A stretch of DNA of 64,000 bases, taken from JAJYKC01 sp035545735. GTDB taxonomy: Bacteria; Acidobacteriota; Terriglobia; Bryobacterales; Bryobacteraceae. The notes beneath the pieces are model-generated. The model was not told where the DNA came from and did no database searches. It worked only from the letters and a program-made list of their open reading frames with translations. Shown in pieces: positions 17,796-26,656 of the stretch. The stretch covers positions 1-64,000 of the forward strand of contig DASZXS010000041.1 in the NCBI GenBank assembly GCA_035545735.1, read 5' to 3'. A program made the position numbers and the translations under genes. How positions within the stretch are numbered: the first letter of the stretch is position 1; each line of letters opens with the position of its first letter.

Positions 17796-18092
17796 CTATC
17801 CGCCGGCGATCGCGCCGAGGATGAGAAACGGCTCTGCTCCCGACGCCACCGCTTCCGGCAGAGCAGCGTCGGGAGATTCGTGGGACCAGTCCTCTTGACA
17901 GGCGAAGAAGCGCAGGAACGGCCGCCGCTTCAGGGTGACATGATCGCGAATGGCGCCTTGTAGCATCGGATAGGCCGATTCGAGCGCATCCAGAATTGAG
18001 CGCTGGGTCACCGTCCCTGATACATCCAGCAGCAACTCCCCTTGGATGCGCGCGAGAGTTTGCAAATGTCCGGGAAGCACCACGCGAATCAT
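17796..18092 (-). CDS. MoaD/ThiS-like ubiquitin-fold protein ending in Gly-Gly
   Basis: 98 residues with the beta-grasp layout of MoaD/ThiS sulfur carriers: RVVLPGHLQTLARI, then VTQRSILDALESAYPML (the helix after strand 2), and a C-terminal EPFLILGAIAGG that stops immediately after the second glycine. The diglycine tail is the part that is adenylated and thiocarboxylated in the family. The gene lies 29 bp downstream of a beta-propeller gene on the same strand; no moaE, thiG or moeB is nearby. It could be a sulfur carrier or a protein-conjugation tag; the role is unknown. Confidence 0.85.
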   Translation of the reverse strand: MIRVVLPGHLQTLARIQGELLLDVSGTVTQRSILDALESAYPMLQGAIRDHVTLKRRPFLRFFACQEDWSHESPDAALPEAVASGAEPFLILGAIAGG

Positions 18093-18121
18093 TGCTTAAA
18101 CCATTGCAATCCGTGCTCCAG

Positions 18122-19237
18122 TCATTGGAGCGTTTGCACTTCCACCGATAGTACGGGCGGAAGATGCTGGACGATCGGCGTCCAGTTGTCTCCCGCGTCC
18201 GGCGATACATAAACCTGACCGCCGGTGGTGCCGAAATAGACGCCACAGTCGTCGAGGGAATCGATGGCCATGGCGTCGCGGAGCACGTTTACGTAGCAGT
18301 CGCTTTGTGGGAGGCCTTTTGTGAGCGCCTCCCATTCGTGTCCTCCGGAGCGGCTGCGATAGACCCGCAGTTTTCCGTCGGGCGGGAAATGCTCCGAATC
18401 GCTCTTGATCGGCACGACGTAGATCGTCTCCGGATCGTGCGCGTGAACGTCAATAACAAATCCGAAGTCCGTTGGCAGGTTTCCGCTGACTTCGTGCCAC
18501 GTGTCGCCGGAATCGTCACTACGCATTACGTCCCAGTGTTTCTGCATGAAAAGAACATGGGGGCGGGAGCGATGGGCGGCGATGTGGTGGACGCAATGCC
18601 CAACTTCCGCATTCGGGTCGGGAATGTACTGGGAATGAAGCCCGCGGTTGATCGGACGCCAGGAGTTCCCGCCGTCGTCGGAGCGAAAGGCTCCCGCCGC
18701 CGAAATCGCGATGTAAATCCGTCCCGGCTGGCTGGGGTCCAGAATGATGGTGTGCAAACACATGCCTCCCGCGCCCGGTTGCCAGTGCGGTCCGGTTCCG
18801 TGGCCCCGGAGGCCTGCCAGTTCTTCCCAGTTTTGCCCGCCGTCTTTCGTGCGAAAGAGCGCGGCATCCTCCACCCCCGCATACACCGTATCGGGTTCCG
18901 TGAGCGACGGCTCAAGATGCCAGACACGCTTAAATTCCCAAGGGTGCGGCGTGCCGTCGTACCACTGGTGGGTGCCGGGAATTCCATCGTAGACGAATTT
19001 ATTTCCCACCGGTTCCCAGGTCTTGCCGGCATCGTTGGAGCGTTGAATCATCTGCCCGAACCAGCCGCTCGATTGCGATGCGTACAGCCGGTTGGGGTCG
19101 GCGGGCGAGCCTTTGAGGTGATAGATTTCCCAGCCGGCAAAGTGCGGTCCACTCACGTCCCACTTTTTCCTTTGGCCGTCCGATGTCAGGATAAACGCGC
19201 CCTTGCGCGTTCCCACCAGAACTCGCACATCGCTCAT
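18122..19237 (-). CDS. BNR/VPS10-type beta-propeller protein
   Basis: 371 residues from the ATG at 19237, which has GGAAAGGA 9 nt upstream; the open frame extends upstream but is not protein-like. Repeated Asp-box-like motifs (S-x-D-x-G-x-x-W) are visible: RSNDAGKTWEPV, RTKDGGQNWEEL, RSDDGGNSWRPI, RSDDSGDTWHEV, YRSRSGGHEWEAL and SPDAGDNWTPI. This is a sialidase-like or photosystem-stability-factor-like propeller. No sialidase catalytic set can be confirmed, and there is no signal peptide. It is paired with the MoaD-like gene downstream. Confidence 0.88.
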   Translation of the reverse strand: MSDVRVLVGTRKGAFILTSDGQRKKWDVSGPHFAGWEIYHLKGSPADPNRLYASQSSGWFGQMIQRSNDAGKTWEPVGNKFVYDGIPGTHQWYDGTPHPWEFKRVWHLEPSLTEPDTVYAGVEDAALFRTKDGGQNWEELAGLRGHGTGPHWQPGAGGMCLHTIILDPSQPGRIYIAISAAGAFRSDDGGNSWRPINRGLHSQYIPDPNAEVGHCVHHIAAHRSRPHVLFMQKHWDVMRSDDSGDTWHEVSGNLPTDFGFVIDVHAHDPETIYVVPIKSDSEHFPPDGKLRVYRSRSGGHEWEALTKGLPQSDCYVNVLRDAMAIDSLDDCGVYFGTTGGQVYVSPDAGDNWTPIVQHLPPVLSVEVQTLQ

Positions 19238-19313
19238 TGTTTTTAATCCTTTCCGGGGTAGTAAAACAGAGTGCGCAAGCGGCTTTTGCGCACAGGATGC
19301 TGCTCCTCCAAAC

Positions 19314-19673
19314 TCAAGCAGGGGCCGGCACGCCCGGCACCTGCACAACCGGGCGGATCTCGACGGTTCCCCAGCGGCCGGCGGGTAGCCGGGACGCAAT
19401 GTCGATCGCCTCGTCCAGGTCTTTTGCCTCAATCAAAAAGAAGCCGCCGAGTTGTTCCCGCGTTTCGGCGAACGGGCCGTCGGTCACGAGCGGCTTGCCG
19501 TCCTGAATGCGAACACTGGTCGCGGTCGCGGTTGGGTGGAGCGGCGCGGCGCCCACAAACCGGCCGGAAGCATGCAACTGCTGCGCGAACTGAGCGGACT
19601 CCGCGTAGCAACGCTCGCGCTCGCTGTCGCTTAGCGCCTGCTCCTCAAGGTAAATTAGCAACATGTATTGCAT
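19314..19673 (-). CDS. YciI/DGPF-domain protein
   Basis: 119 residues from the ATG at 19673; the frame extends upstream, but conservation begins at MQYMLLIY. The DGPF signature is present as TDGPFAETREQLGGFFLIEA at about residues 64-83. The fold is a small ferredoxin-like YciI domain. Genes of this type are the regular partner of ECF42 sigma factors. Here the ECF gene starts 79 bp away on the opposite strand, so the two likely share a bidirectional promoter region. The biochemical role of the DGPF proteins is not established. Confidence 0.93.
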   Translation of the reverse strand: MQYMLLIYLEEQALSDSERERCYAESAQFAQQLHASGRFVGAAPLHPTATATSVRIQDGKPLVTDGPFAETREQLGGFFLIEAKDLDEAIDIASRLPAGRWGTVEIRPVVQVPGVPAPA

Positions 19674-19751
19674 TGGCGTTCTTCTCAACAGTACGTCGAA
19701 CGGGCGGCCTTGCAAACGACATCGACCCGGAAAATAATTCCTAATTCTTCC

Positions 19752-21005
19752 ATGCCACAAGACACAACCGCAGCTGTTGAGTCAGTTTATCGTGCGGACT
19801 GGGGCATGATTATTGCAACTCTTATCCGGCAGCTAGGGGATTTCGATTTGGCGGAAGAGTGCGCCCAGGAAGCTTTCGTGGCGGCCTCGGAGCAATGGCC
19901 GATTTCCGGGGTTCCGGACATTCCGCGCGCCTGGATCATTCAAACGGCCCGCCACAAGGCCATTGACCGGATCCGCCGCCAGCGCAACTACCAGGAAAAG
20001 CTGGAGTCTTACGTTTCCTCCGGCTTCGCGCCCTCGGCGCAAAATCCGGAGTATGACACGGACGAAATTCCGGACGACCGGCTTCGTCTTATCTTCACCT
20101 GCTGCCATCCAGCGCTGACTCGCGAGGCTCAAGTCGCGTTGACGCTGCGCACGCTTTGCGGGCTCGAGACCGATGAAATCGCGCGCGCCTTTCTGGTCCC
20201 GCCGGCGACCATGGCGCAACGCCTGGTGCGCGCCAAGCGTAAGATCCGCGACGCCGGCATTCCATACGTTGTGCCCGACGCCAAAGACATGGCGGCGCGC
20301 GTGGAGGTTGTTCTTACGGTCGTCTATCTTGTCTTCAATGAGGGCTATGCGGCCACGAGTGGCGCGTCGCTGGTGAAGACCGGCCTTTGCTCGGAAGCGA
20401 TCCGTTTGGGCCGTTGGATTGTAGCCCTCATGAAGCCGTACCCCTCATCCGAAGCATCCGCGCTGCTGGCCTTGATGCTGCTGCACGACGCGCGCCGCGA
20501 GGCGCGGCTGGATGAAGCCGGGGAGATTGTTACGCTCGAAGACCAGGACCGGAGCCGCTGGAACCAAGCGCAGATCGCGGAGGCCCTGCCCTTGGTGAAA
20601 GCGGCGCTGGCAAGCACGGCCGGGCCGTTCGCGATTCAGGCCGCGATTGCGGCTTTGCACTGCCAGGCGGCGCGCCCGGAAGATACGGACTGGCGCCAGA
20701 TCGTCCGGCTGTATGGGATCCTTGAAAATCTGCAGCCGTCGCCCATCGTCTCTCTCAATCGCGCCGTTGCGGTGGCGATGGCCGAGGGGCCGGAGAAAGC
20801 GCTTCCCATGATTGACGCCATCGCCGCTACCAACGATTTGGAAACTTATCATCTGTTGCATGCGGCGCGCGCAGACTTACTCCGGCGGCTGGGCTTGCGC
20901 GCCGAGGCCGCCAAAAGCTATCGCCGCGCACTCCAGCTTGCGACGAACGAAAGCGAGCGCCGCTTCCTGGAGCGCCGCGTGCGGGAAATGGGCGGACCGG
21001 AATGA
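19752..21005 (+). CDS. ECF42-like RNA polymerase sigma factor with long C-terminal extension
   Basis: 417 residues from the ATG at 19752. Region sigma-2 is at residues 8-80 (RADWGMIIATLIRQLGDFDL; WIIQTARHKAIDRIRR) and sigma-4 at about 110-165 (RLIFTCCHPALT; CGLETDEIARAF). The remaining 240 residues are a helical TPR-like extension, as in the ECF42 group (NEGYAATSG; ALLALMLLHDARREAR; VSLNRAVAVAMAEG). This group works without an anti-sigma factor and pairs with DGPF genes. The stop overlaps the CHAT gene's ATG (ATGA), so the two are translationally coupled. Confidence 0.93.
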   Translation: MPQDTTAAVESVYRADWGMIIATLIRQLGDFDLAEECAQEAFVAASEQWPISGVPDIPRAWIIQTARHKAIDRIRRQRNYQEKLESYVSSGFAPSAQNPEYDTDEIPDDRLRLIFTCCHPALTREAQVALTLRTLCGLETDEIARAFLVPPATMAQRLVRAKRKIRDAGIPYVVPDAKDMAARVEVVLTVVYLVFNEGYAATSGASLVKTGLCSEAIRLGRWIVALMKPYPSSEASALLALMLLHDARREARLDEAGEIVTLEDQDRSRWNQAQIAEALPLVKAALASTAGPFAIQAAIAALHCQAARPEDTDWRQIVRLYGILENLQPSPIVSLNRAVAVAMAEGPEKALPMIDAIAATNDLETYHLLHAARADLLRRLGLRAEAAKSYRRALQLATNESERRFLERRVREMGGPE

Positions 21006-23521
21006 CAGCCGCGGAACGGCTGGCGGCAATCAATGCAGAGATCGGAAAGCCCGGCGCCGAAAAGAATTCGGCTGGCATTCTGGATCTTCTAACCGAAGCC
21101 GCGTCGCTGGTGGATTCCCACCAGGAGCCAAAGAAATGGGGCGCTTATCGCCTCTTGTACGCGCAGGCCGCCGAGTCGTCCGATGCGGACGCCGCCATGC
21201 GCGCGTATCGCGATTCGATTCCCGTTTGGGACTCCGCTCAGGATCACAACGCGCTTGCCGCGTGCCATTACGGGTTAGGGAATCTGCTCTTTGCCAGGGT
21301 CAAGACCCCGGATGATGTGGAGGAGGTCATTCCTCATTTGGAGTTCGCCGCCGCGGATTTTCCCGCCGACTCGGCCCGGAAGCTTTCAGTGCTCTTTTCT
21401 TTCCGCCAGGCGGGCGACCCCTTCGACAATTGGAAAAAACGCGCGGATTACCTTGAAGTCGCCGCGGCGCATATCTCTCGCGAAGAAAGCCCCGCTGGTT
21501 GGGCTGCCGTCCGCAACGATCTGGCTGTTGCGTGGACACAGGAACCAGGTGGCAACTTCGCAAAATCCGTGGAGCGGCGAATCGAAAATCACCTGGGTAC
21601 CCTAGCCGGTTTGACCCCGGATCAGGACGCCTCCGTCCGCCGCGCGTTTGTGCAGACGTGCATCTTTACCGCCGAGGCCTATGAATTCCGCGTCCAGGGC
21701 GATCTAAGTGAGAATCAGGCATCGGCGCTCTGGTATGCGCAGAAAGCAGTGGAAACGTCCGATGAATCGGTTCCGCCAGAACTCCGGGCGCAGGGGCTGC
21801 TTGGTTTGGGGAGGGCCTTGACGAACCGGTCGCGTTTCCCGGAAGCCCTGGAGAAGCTGGACCGTGCCGGCGCTCTGGTGGATCGAAACGCGATGCCCAT
21901 GCTGGCGTCAACGTTGGATCGCTTTCGCGCCATTGTCTACGCGAACCTGGCGGCCCTGGGCGATAAAAACCGTCTCGATGACATGCTTGCGGCGGCGCGT
22001 CTGTCGTGGCAGGCTTCGGAAGCCGCCGGGGATGCGTCCGCTGGACGAACCGTCATGTGGATTGCCGGCGAAGCGTTTGTCAAAGCCGGCCAATTCGCGC
22101 GAGCGATCCCGTGTTTGGAGCGTGCCGCCGAAGCCGGCGAGAAGGCGCTCGCACAGGCAACGACGCGCGCGGGAAGACTGGAGCGAATCTGGGATCTGCA
22201 CGATTTGTGGGCATTGTTGGCCTATTGTCTGCTCGAAACCGGATCCATCGCGGAGGCGGCGGAAGCGCTCGACCGGGGGAAGGCGCGGCTCTGGCGCGGG
22301 CCGGCTCATGCCTCGGCGGACGAGATGCGCGCGCTCATCCCCGTGGGTGGCGCGCTGCTGTTCCCCGTCTTCTCGGCTGCGCGCGGCGCGGTGATCATCG
22401 CGGCTGAGAACGGATGGGGCATCGCATGGCTTGAGAATTTCGGACAGGAGCAGCTGCGATCTCTCGTTTTTGGGGCGGGGCATCCGGTGACTCCGGAAAA
22501 CCTGACAAGTCTCACCGGCTGGGTAATGTTGTACGCCACCCGTCACGTCAATGCGGATCGCTGGAAGGAACTGGTTGGAAACGCCGGAGAACAGCTTTAC
22601 CGCGAGGTCTGGCGGGCAGTGGAGGAGGAACTCGGCCGGCTGGGTGTTGTATGCGGGGCGGAACTTGTCTGGTTCCCACAAGGCGTGAGCAGCATCCTCC
22701 CGATGCACAGCGCTTATAGCGAAAAAGACGGAGTACGCCACTATCTGACCGAGGATTACGCGATCCGCTACGCCCCATCGGCGGCGATTTTGCTGGCGGC
22801 GCACCCGGCCGCGCGTTCGGACCGCACGCTATTCGTTGCGAATCCGGAAGAGGACCTGCCCTATACGGAGTTGGAAATCGAGTTCGCGAAACAGACCCTC
22901 GGCGCGGGGGACGCGACGATTCTCGTGGGGACCGGCGCCACCCGCGACGCGGTCGTCTCGCGTCTCTCCGGATTAGGCTGCCTTCACTTTGCGGGGCACG
23001 CCTGGTTTCAAGTGGGGGATCCGTTCCAGTCCAGCCTGGGACTCGCGCCACCGGAGAGACTTTCCATCGAAGATTTGGAACCCCTGCTCCTCAAGGATCC
23101 GCCGGGGATGGCGATTCTTTCCGCGTGCCAGACCGCCATGGCCCAAGTGACCGTGCGGGCCGATGAAGCGCTGGGTTTTCCCTCCATGCTGCTGGCTCAT
23201 CACGTCCGGACCGTTGTTGTAACCCTGTGGCCGGTGGATGACCTTGCCTCGTCGCTGCTGATCGGGCAGTTCTACCGGTTCTGGCGGGAACGGAAACAGC
23301 CGCCGGCGCGAGCGCTTTGTTCCGCGCAAAACTGGCTGCGCACGGCGACCGCCGCCGAAATGTCCACCTTGCTCCGTCCGCTGAAGCAGGTTGGCGGAGC
23401 GGCGGGCGCCCTGGCCTCGGAAGCGCGCATCCGGTTTTTCGAGATGGACCCTGATTCGCGTCCGTTTTCGCATCCGATCTACTGGGCGGCGTTCATTGCC
23501 GCTGGACACGCCTTGCCGTAA
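21002..23521 (+). CDS. TPR-CHAT caspase-like protease
   Basis: 839 residues. Residues 1 to about 430 are alpha-helical repeats of TPR type. A CHAT domain occupies about 500-835, with catalytic His666 (in HFAGH, residues 662-666) and Cys709 (in LSACQTA), followed by the usual VVVTLWPVDD. CHAT proteases are cysteine peptidases related to caspases and separase; several act in bacterial immunity or programmed death. The start overlaps the sigma gene by 4 bp. A DUF900 hydrolase gene follows after 16 bp with a good ribosome site. No signal peptide is seen, so it is cytosolic. The natural substrate is unknown; the neighbouring hydrolase is an obvious candidate. Confidence 0.92.
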   Translation: MTAAERLAAINAEIGKPGAEKNSAGILDLLTEAASLVDSHQEPKKWGAYRLLYAQAAESSDADAAMRAYRDSIPVWDSAQDHNALAACHYGLGNLLFARVKTPDDVEEVIPHLEFAAADFPADSARKLSVLFSFRQAGDPFDNWKKRADYLEVAAAHISREESPAGWAAVRNDLAVAWTQEPGGNFAKSVERRIENHLGTLAGLTPDQDASVRRAFVQTCIFTAEAYEFRVQGDLSENQASALWYAQKAVETSDESVPPELRAQGLLGLGRALTNRSRFPEALEKLDRAGALVDRNAMPMLASTLDRFRAIVYANLAALGDKNRLDDMLAAARLSWQASEAAGDASAGRTVMWIAGEAFVKAGQFARAIPCLERAAEAGEKALAQATTRAGRLERIWDLHDLWALLAYCLLETGSIAEAAEALDRGKARLWRGPAHASADEMRALIPVGGALLFPVFSAARGAVIIAAENGWGIAWLENFGQEQLRSLVFGAGHPVTPENLTSLTGWVMLYATRHVNADRWKELVGNAGEQLYREVWRAVEEELGRLGVVCGAELVWFPQGVSSILPMHSAYSEKDGVRHYLTEDYAIRYAPSAAILLAAHPAARSDRTLFVANPEEDLPYTELEIEFAKQTLGAGDATILVGTGATRDAVVSRLSGLGCLHFAGHAWFQVGDPFQSSLGLAPPERLSIEDLEPLLLKDPPGMAILSACQTAMAQVTVRADEALGFPSMLLAHHVRTVVVTLWPVDDLASSLLIGQFYRFWRERKQPPARALCSAQNWLRTATAAEMSTLLRPLKQVGGAAGALASEARIRFFEMDPDSRPFSHPIYWAAFIAAGHALP

Positions 23522-23537
23522 CAGGAGAGAAATCGCC

Positions 23538-24896
23538 ATGTCACAGTATGTTGTTGCTCAACTGTCGTTAGTCGCCAGTCTCCTGATGAATTGGGATGGC
23601 ATTCGTTTGCACATGGAGCCGATGGCGGCCCGGACGCGGGAGCAGATGTCCATCATTGCCGCGGGACTGCAAAGCGCGGAAAGCCCGGACCAGATTGCGT
23701 CCCTGGTGGACGATCTTTTGGATGTGACGCGCGATACCCCCGCCTATGAGTATGTGCGCGATTTGGTGGCGCGGTCGGCTGTTCCGCCTGAAGCCACCAC
23801 TCGCGATTCCGAAGCCGCTCCGTTTCCGAAGAGACCCAACGTGCTGTGGCGCGTGAGGCCGTCTCCGGCCTCCGTGGATCTCGAAGCCGCGGATCTGGAC
23901 GCGAGCCGTAAGCTCGGCTCCGTGATCTCCGTGGACTCTGGCATCGCGCGCGTGCCGATTTTCTTCGCCACGAATCGCGCACAAGCCGCGCAAGGAAAGG
24001 CGATTTTCTCCGGCGAGCCCGCGGCGGGAATTTCCTACGGCGTCTCGCCCGTTACGATTCCTGTCGCAAAACATCGGATCGGCAAAGTCGAGACGCCGCA
24101 CTGGTGGACGCTATTTCCGGATTCCGATCCGGAGCATCGCTTCGTCACTCTCGAAGGCACGGAAATCCTGGAGCAGCCCGCGTTTGCAACCCGCCTGGAA
24201 ACGCTGCTTCACGACTCCGGCGTGGAAGATCTGCTGATTTTTCTGCACGGCTACAACGTCACATTCGAAGAAGGCGCGCGGCGCGCCGCGCAAATCGCTT
24301 ATGACATGCAATTTCCCGGAGCGGTCATCCTGTTCAGTTGGCCGTCCGCCGGCTCTGCCGCTGCCTACCCGAAGGATGAGGAGTCGGCGTTCGCTTCCGC
24401 CGGCGCTTTCGCCGCCTTTCTGAAAAGTCTGGAAGGTGGCCCCTGGCAGCGGGTTCACGTTCTCGCGCATAGCATGGGCAATCGCGTGATGCTGCTGGGG
24501 CTGGCCGATAACCCTCGCCCGAAGCTGCCGCTGGGGCAAGTTGTCTTCACCGCTGCCGATGTTTATGTGCCGCTTTTCCTCGACAAGTTTCCGAGGCTTC
24601 TGGAGGCCGGTGCGCTACCGGCGACTTCCTACGCCTCCAGCCGCGATCTGGCGCTGCGGCTTTCGAGTATGCTGCATCGCGGCGCGCGAGTTGGATTGAT
24701 CTCCGGCAGCCCGTTCGTCGATCCTCCACTCGACACCGTGGATGCGTCGGCGGTCGACACAGGCTTTCTCGGACACGGTTACTTCTCGGAAAAGCGTAGC
24801 CTGATTACCGATCTGCGGCTTTTGTTGTATCAGTCTCTTTCGCCGAAGGATCGGGGCTTGATGTCCGTTGAAAACTACTGGCAATTTCCGAAGTAG
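23538..24896 (+). CDS. DUF900-type alpha/beta hydrolase with N-terminal helical region
   Basis: 452 residues from the ATG at 23538, preceded by AGGAGAG. Residues 1-75 are predicted helical and unlike the rest. A DUF900 esterase/lipase-like domain begins near residue 135 (VPIFFATNRA). It contains the oxyanion-type FLHGYNVTFEEG, FSWPSAGSAAAY and the nucleophile elbow AHSMGNR with Ser312. It is the third gene of the ECF42-CHAT unit. The hydrolase could be the effector released or activated by the CHAT protease, with the N-terminal region acting as adaptor or cleavage site; this is inference. Confidence 0.88.
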   Translation: MSQYVVAQLSLVASLLMNWDGIRLHMEPMAARTREQMSIIAAGLQSAESPDQIASLVDDLLDVTRDTPAYEYVRDLVARSAVPPEATTRDSEAAPFPKRPNVLWRVRPSPASVDLEAADLDASRKLGSVISVDSGIARVPIFFATNRAQAAQGKAIFSGEPAAGISYGVSPVTIPVAKHRIGKVETPHWWTLFPDSDPEHRFVTLEGTEILEQPAFATRLETLLHDSGVEDLLIFLHGYNVTFEEGARRAAQIAYDMQFPGAVILFSWPSAGSAAAYPKDEESAFASAGAFAAFLKSLEGGPWQRVHVLAHSMGNRVMLLGLADNPRPKLPLGQVVFTAADVYVPLFLDKFPRLLEAGALPATSYASSRDLALRLSSMLHRGARVGLISGSPFVDPPLDTVDASAVDTGFLGHGYFSEKRSLITDLRLLLYQSLSPKDRGLMSVENYWQFPK

Positions 24897-24917
24897 CGCC
24901 ATGCGCCGGTGCGGACT

Positions 24918-26582
24918 TTACAGGGGCAGCGACGAGTCGCCGCTAAACCAGTCAAAACGGGACTCGCGATTTCGCAGGCGCCAATGCCCGGGCTCGCTGG
25001 TGTCGAGCCAGTCGAGCGGTTCGCCGGTGGGCTGTTGTTCGGCCGCGCGAGCAAACGCCTCCCGCAGAGCGGCCTGCTGCTCGGCGCCCACCGCATCCGG
25101 CGCGGCGGAAACAAACAGCGGCGTACCGCTGAGCGCCAGAAGATCGAGCCACTGACGATTGAGTTTCCAGGGAATGTCCCTGGTGAGTCCGACGCAGTCC
25201 GCGTCGGTATCGAAGAAGATGCCGTTTTGTACGGAGCGGAAGGCCAGAGTGTTGACGCCCATTTTGCGAGTGCGCGCCCAGTCGCGGCCGCTGGTGTCGT
25301 CGCCGGTTCGCTGCGCCTCGAACAATCCGGCCGCGAAATGGCCCACCGTGTTGCATCCGAGCAGGGCAGTGCCTCCGGCGGCGTCGCGCAGGAGTTGGTA
25401 GAAAGCGCGGAAAATCTCGGCGTTGGTTCGTGAGCGGTCGGCAAAATGCCAGCCGGGGTGCGTAAGCTCGGCTCCCATTTGGAATCCCCACCGGCCGAGC
25501 AGATCGTAGGTGGAGAAGTCATGCTTCAGAAGTTGATATCCCCAGGCGGTGAGCGTGTGCACATCGCTCCGGATCTTTTCCTGAACGCCGCTCACTGTTG
25601 GATCGAGCGTGAGCATTCTCCCTTCGTGAGCGCCTCGCAAAAGCCAGTCATCGGGAACCGTCTCGCGCGTCGTGAGCGGGCGGAACCAGATTCCCGGCCG
25701 GACATTCATCCGGAGAATGTCCGCCGCCAGGGCAGGCATATCCGGAAAACGCGCGTTGCCGTGGGACCAGGGACCCGTGGTGCGGTTCGGCGACCAGCCA
25801 TCGTCAATCACCATGAACGGCCGGTTTGGCGAAGAAGGAGCCCAGGATGCGACGCGCCCGGCGTCGGATCGGATGTCGTCCGCAGAGCTGTTGCCATAGG
25901 CGTAATACCAGTTGTTCCCACCGTATAGAGGCTGCGGCATGGAGAGCCCATGATCCGCTATTCGCTTACAGAACTGGCGCGCCGCCGAAAACGGCGTCTG
26001 GCCGCGATAGTCCTGGGCGACGATGACGGCGGCGGCGAGAGCGCGGTCTCCCAACTCAACGCCGCTCCCGCCATTGCGAACGTCCAGCCAGAGCGTGACG
26101 CCGCTGGGGTCCGTCTGCCAGAAACAAAATGCTCCCGGATTGATTTTTACGCCGCAGCACAGGACGCCCGTGCGATTCGCCGCCAGGAAGTACCACGGCA
26201 TGGGGCGCTCCGGCTCCAGCCCGCGCCACGCGAGATCCCCGTAGCCACGTTCCCAGGCATCGCCGAGAAAGCGATAGTCCGGCGCCAGAGCGCCGCTCCA
26301 ATGAAGCCGCACGCGGAGCAGACGCTTCCCGGGGCTCGTGATATATGTCCGCATGCCGGCGCCGGTGGCGGAAGGTTCCGTGCGGACGGTGATTCCGTCC
26401 CCGGTCCATCGGGTTCCGTCGCGGTTCAATTTTCCCGAGCCATCCTCCCAAAAAGCGTGAATCGCCGATGGCGGTGCTACGATGCGGGCGGCGCTCAGCG
26501 TCCGGCTCTCCGCGCCTACGGCCCGCGCGAAAGCTCCAATTCCCGCCAGGGTCGCGTTGAACCGGCGGCGTGGCATATTCAT
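24918..26582 (-). CDS. Tat-exported GH36/27-like alpha-galactosidase-type glycosidase
   Basis: 554 residues. The N-terminus carries a Tat-like motif (RRRFNATLAG). A beta-sandwich region is followed by a TIM barrel with GH-D clan features: FMVIDDGW, YQLLKHDFSTYD (nucleophile Asp) and QRTGDDTSG (acid/base Asp). Lengths and order fit the GH36 or GH27 families. It is likely periplasmic and acts on alpha-galactosides or a related glycoside. The ATG is at 26582. The phosphatase gene diverges from it with its start 75 bp away. Confidence 0.85.
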   Translation of the reverse strand: MNMPRRRFNATLAGIGAFARAVGAESRTLSAARIVAPPSAIHAFWEDGSGKLNRDGTRWTGDGITVRTEPSATGAGMRTYITSPGKRLLRVRLHWSGALAPDYRFLGDAWERGYGDLAWRGLEPERPMPWYFLAANRTGVLCCGVKINPGAFCFWQTDPSGVTLWLDVRNGGSGVELGDRALAAAVIVAQDYRGQTPFSAARQFCKRIADHGLSMPQPLYGGNNWYYAYGNSSADDIRSDAGRVASWAPSSPNRPFMVIDDGWSPNRTTGPWSHGNARFPDMPALAADILRMNVRPGIWFRPLTTRETVPDDWLLRGAHEGRMLTLDPTVSGVQEKIRSDVHTLTAWGYQLLKHDFSTYDLLGRWGFQMGAELTHPGWHFADRSRTNAEIFRAFYQLLRDAAGGTALLGCNTVGHFAAGLFEAQRTGDDTSGRDWARTRKMGVNTLAFRSVQNGIFFDTDADCVGLTRDIPWKLNRQWLDLLALSGTPLFVSAAPDAVGAEQQAALREAFARAAEQQPTGEPLDWLDTSEPGHWRLRNRESRFDWFSGDSSLPL

Positions 26583-26656
26583 ACGAAAACGAGTGTATCA
26601 GCGTCCCGGTAAGCGCCTTCGTGGAAGCGCTCGGCTATACTGACCCAAGGAACTCC

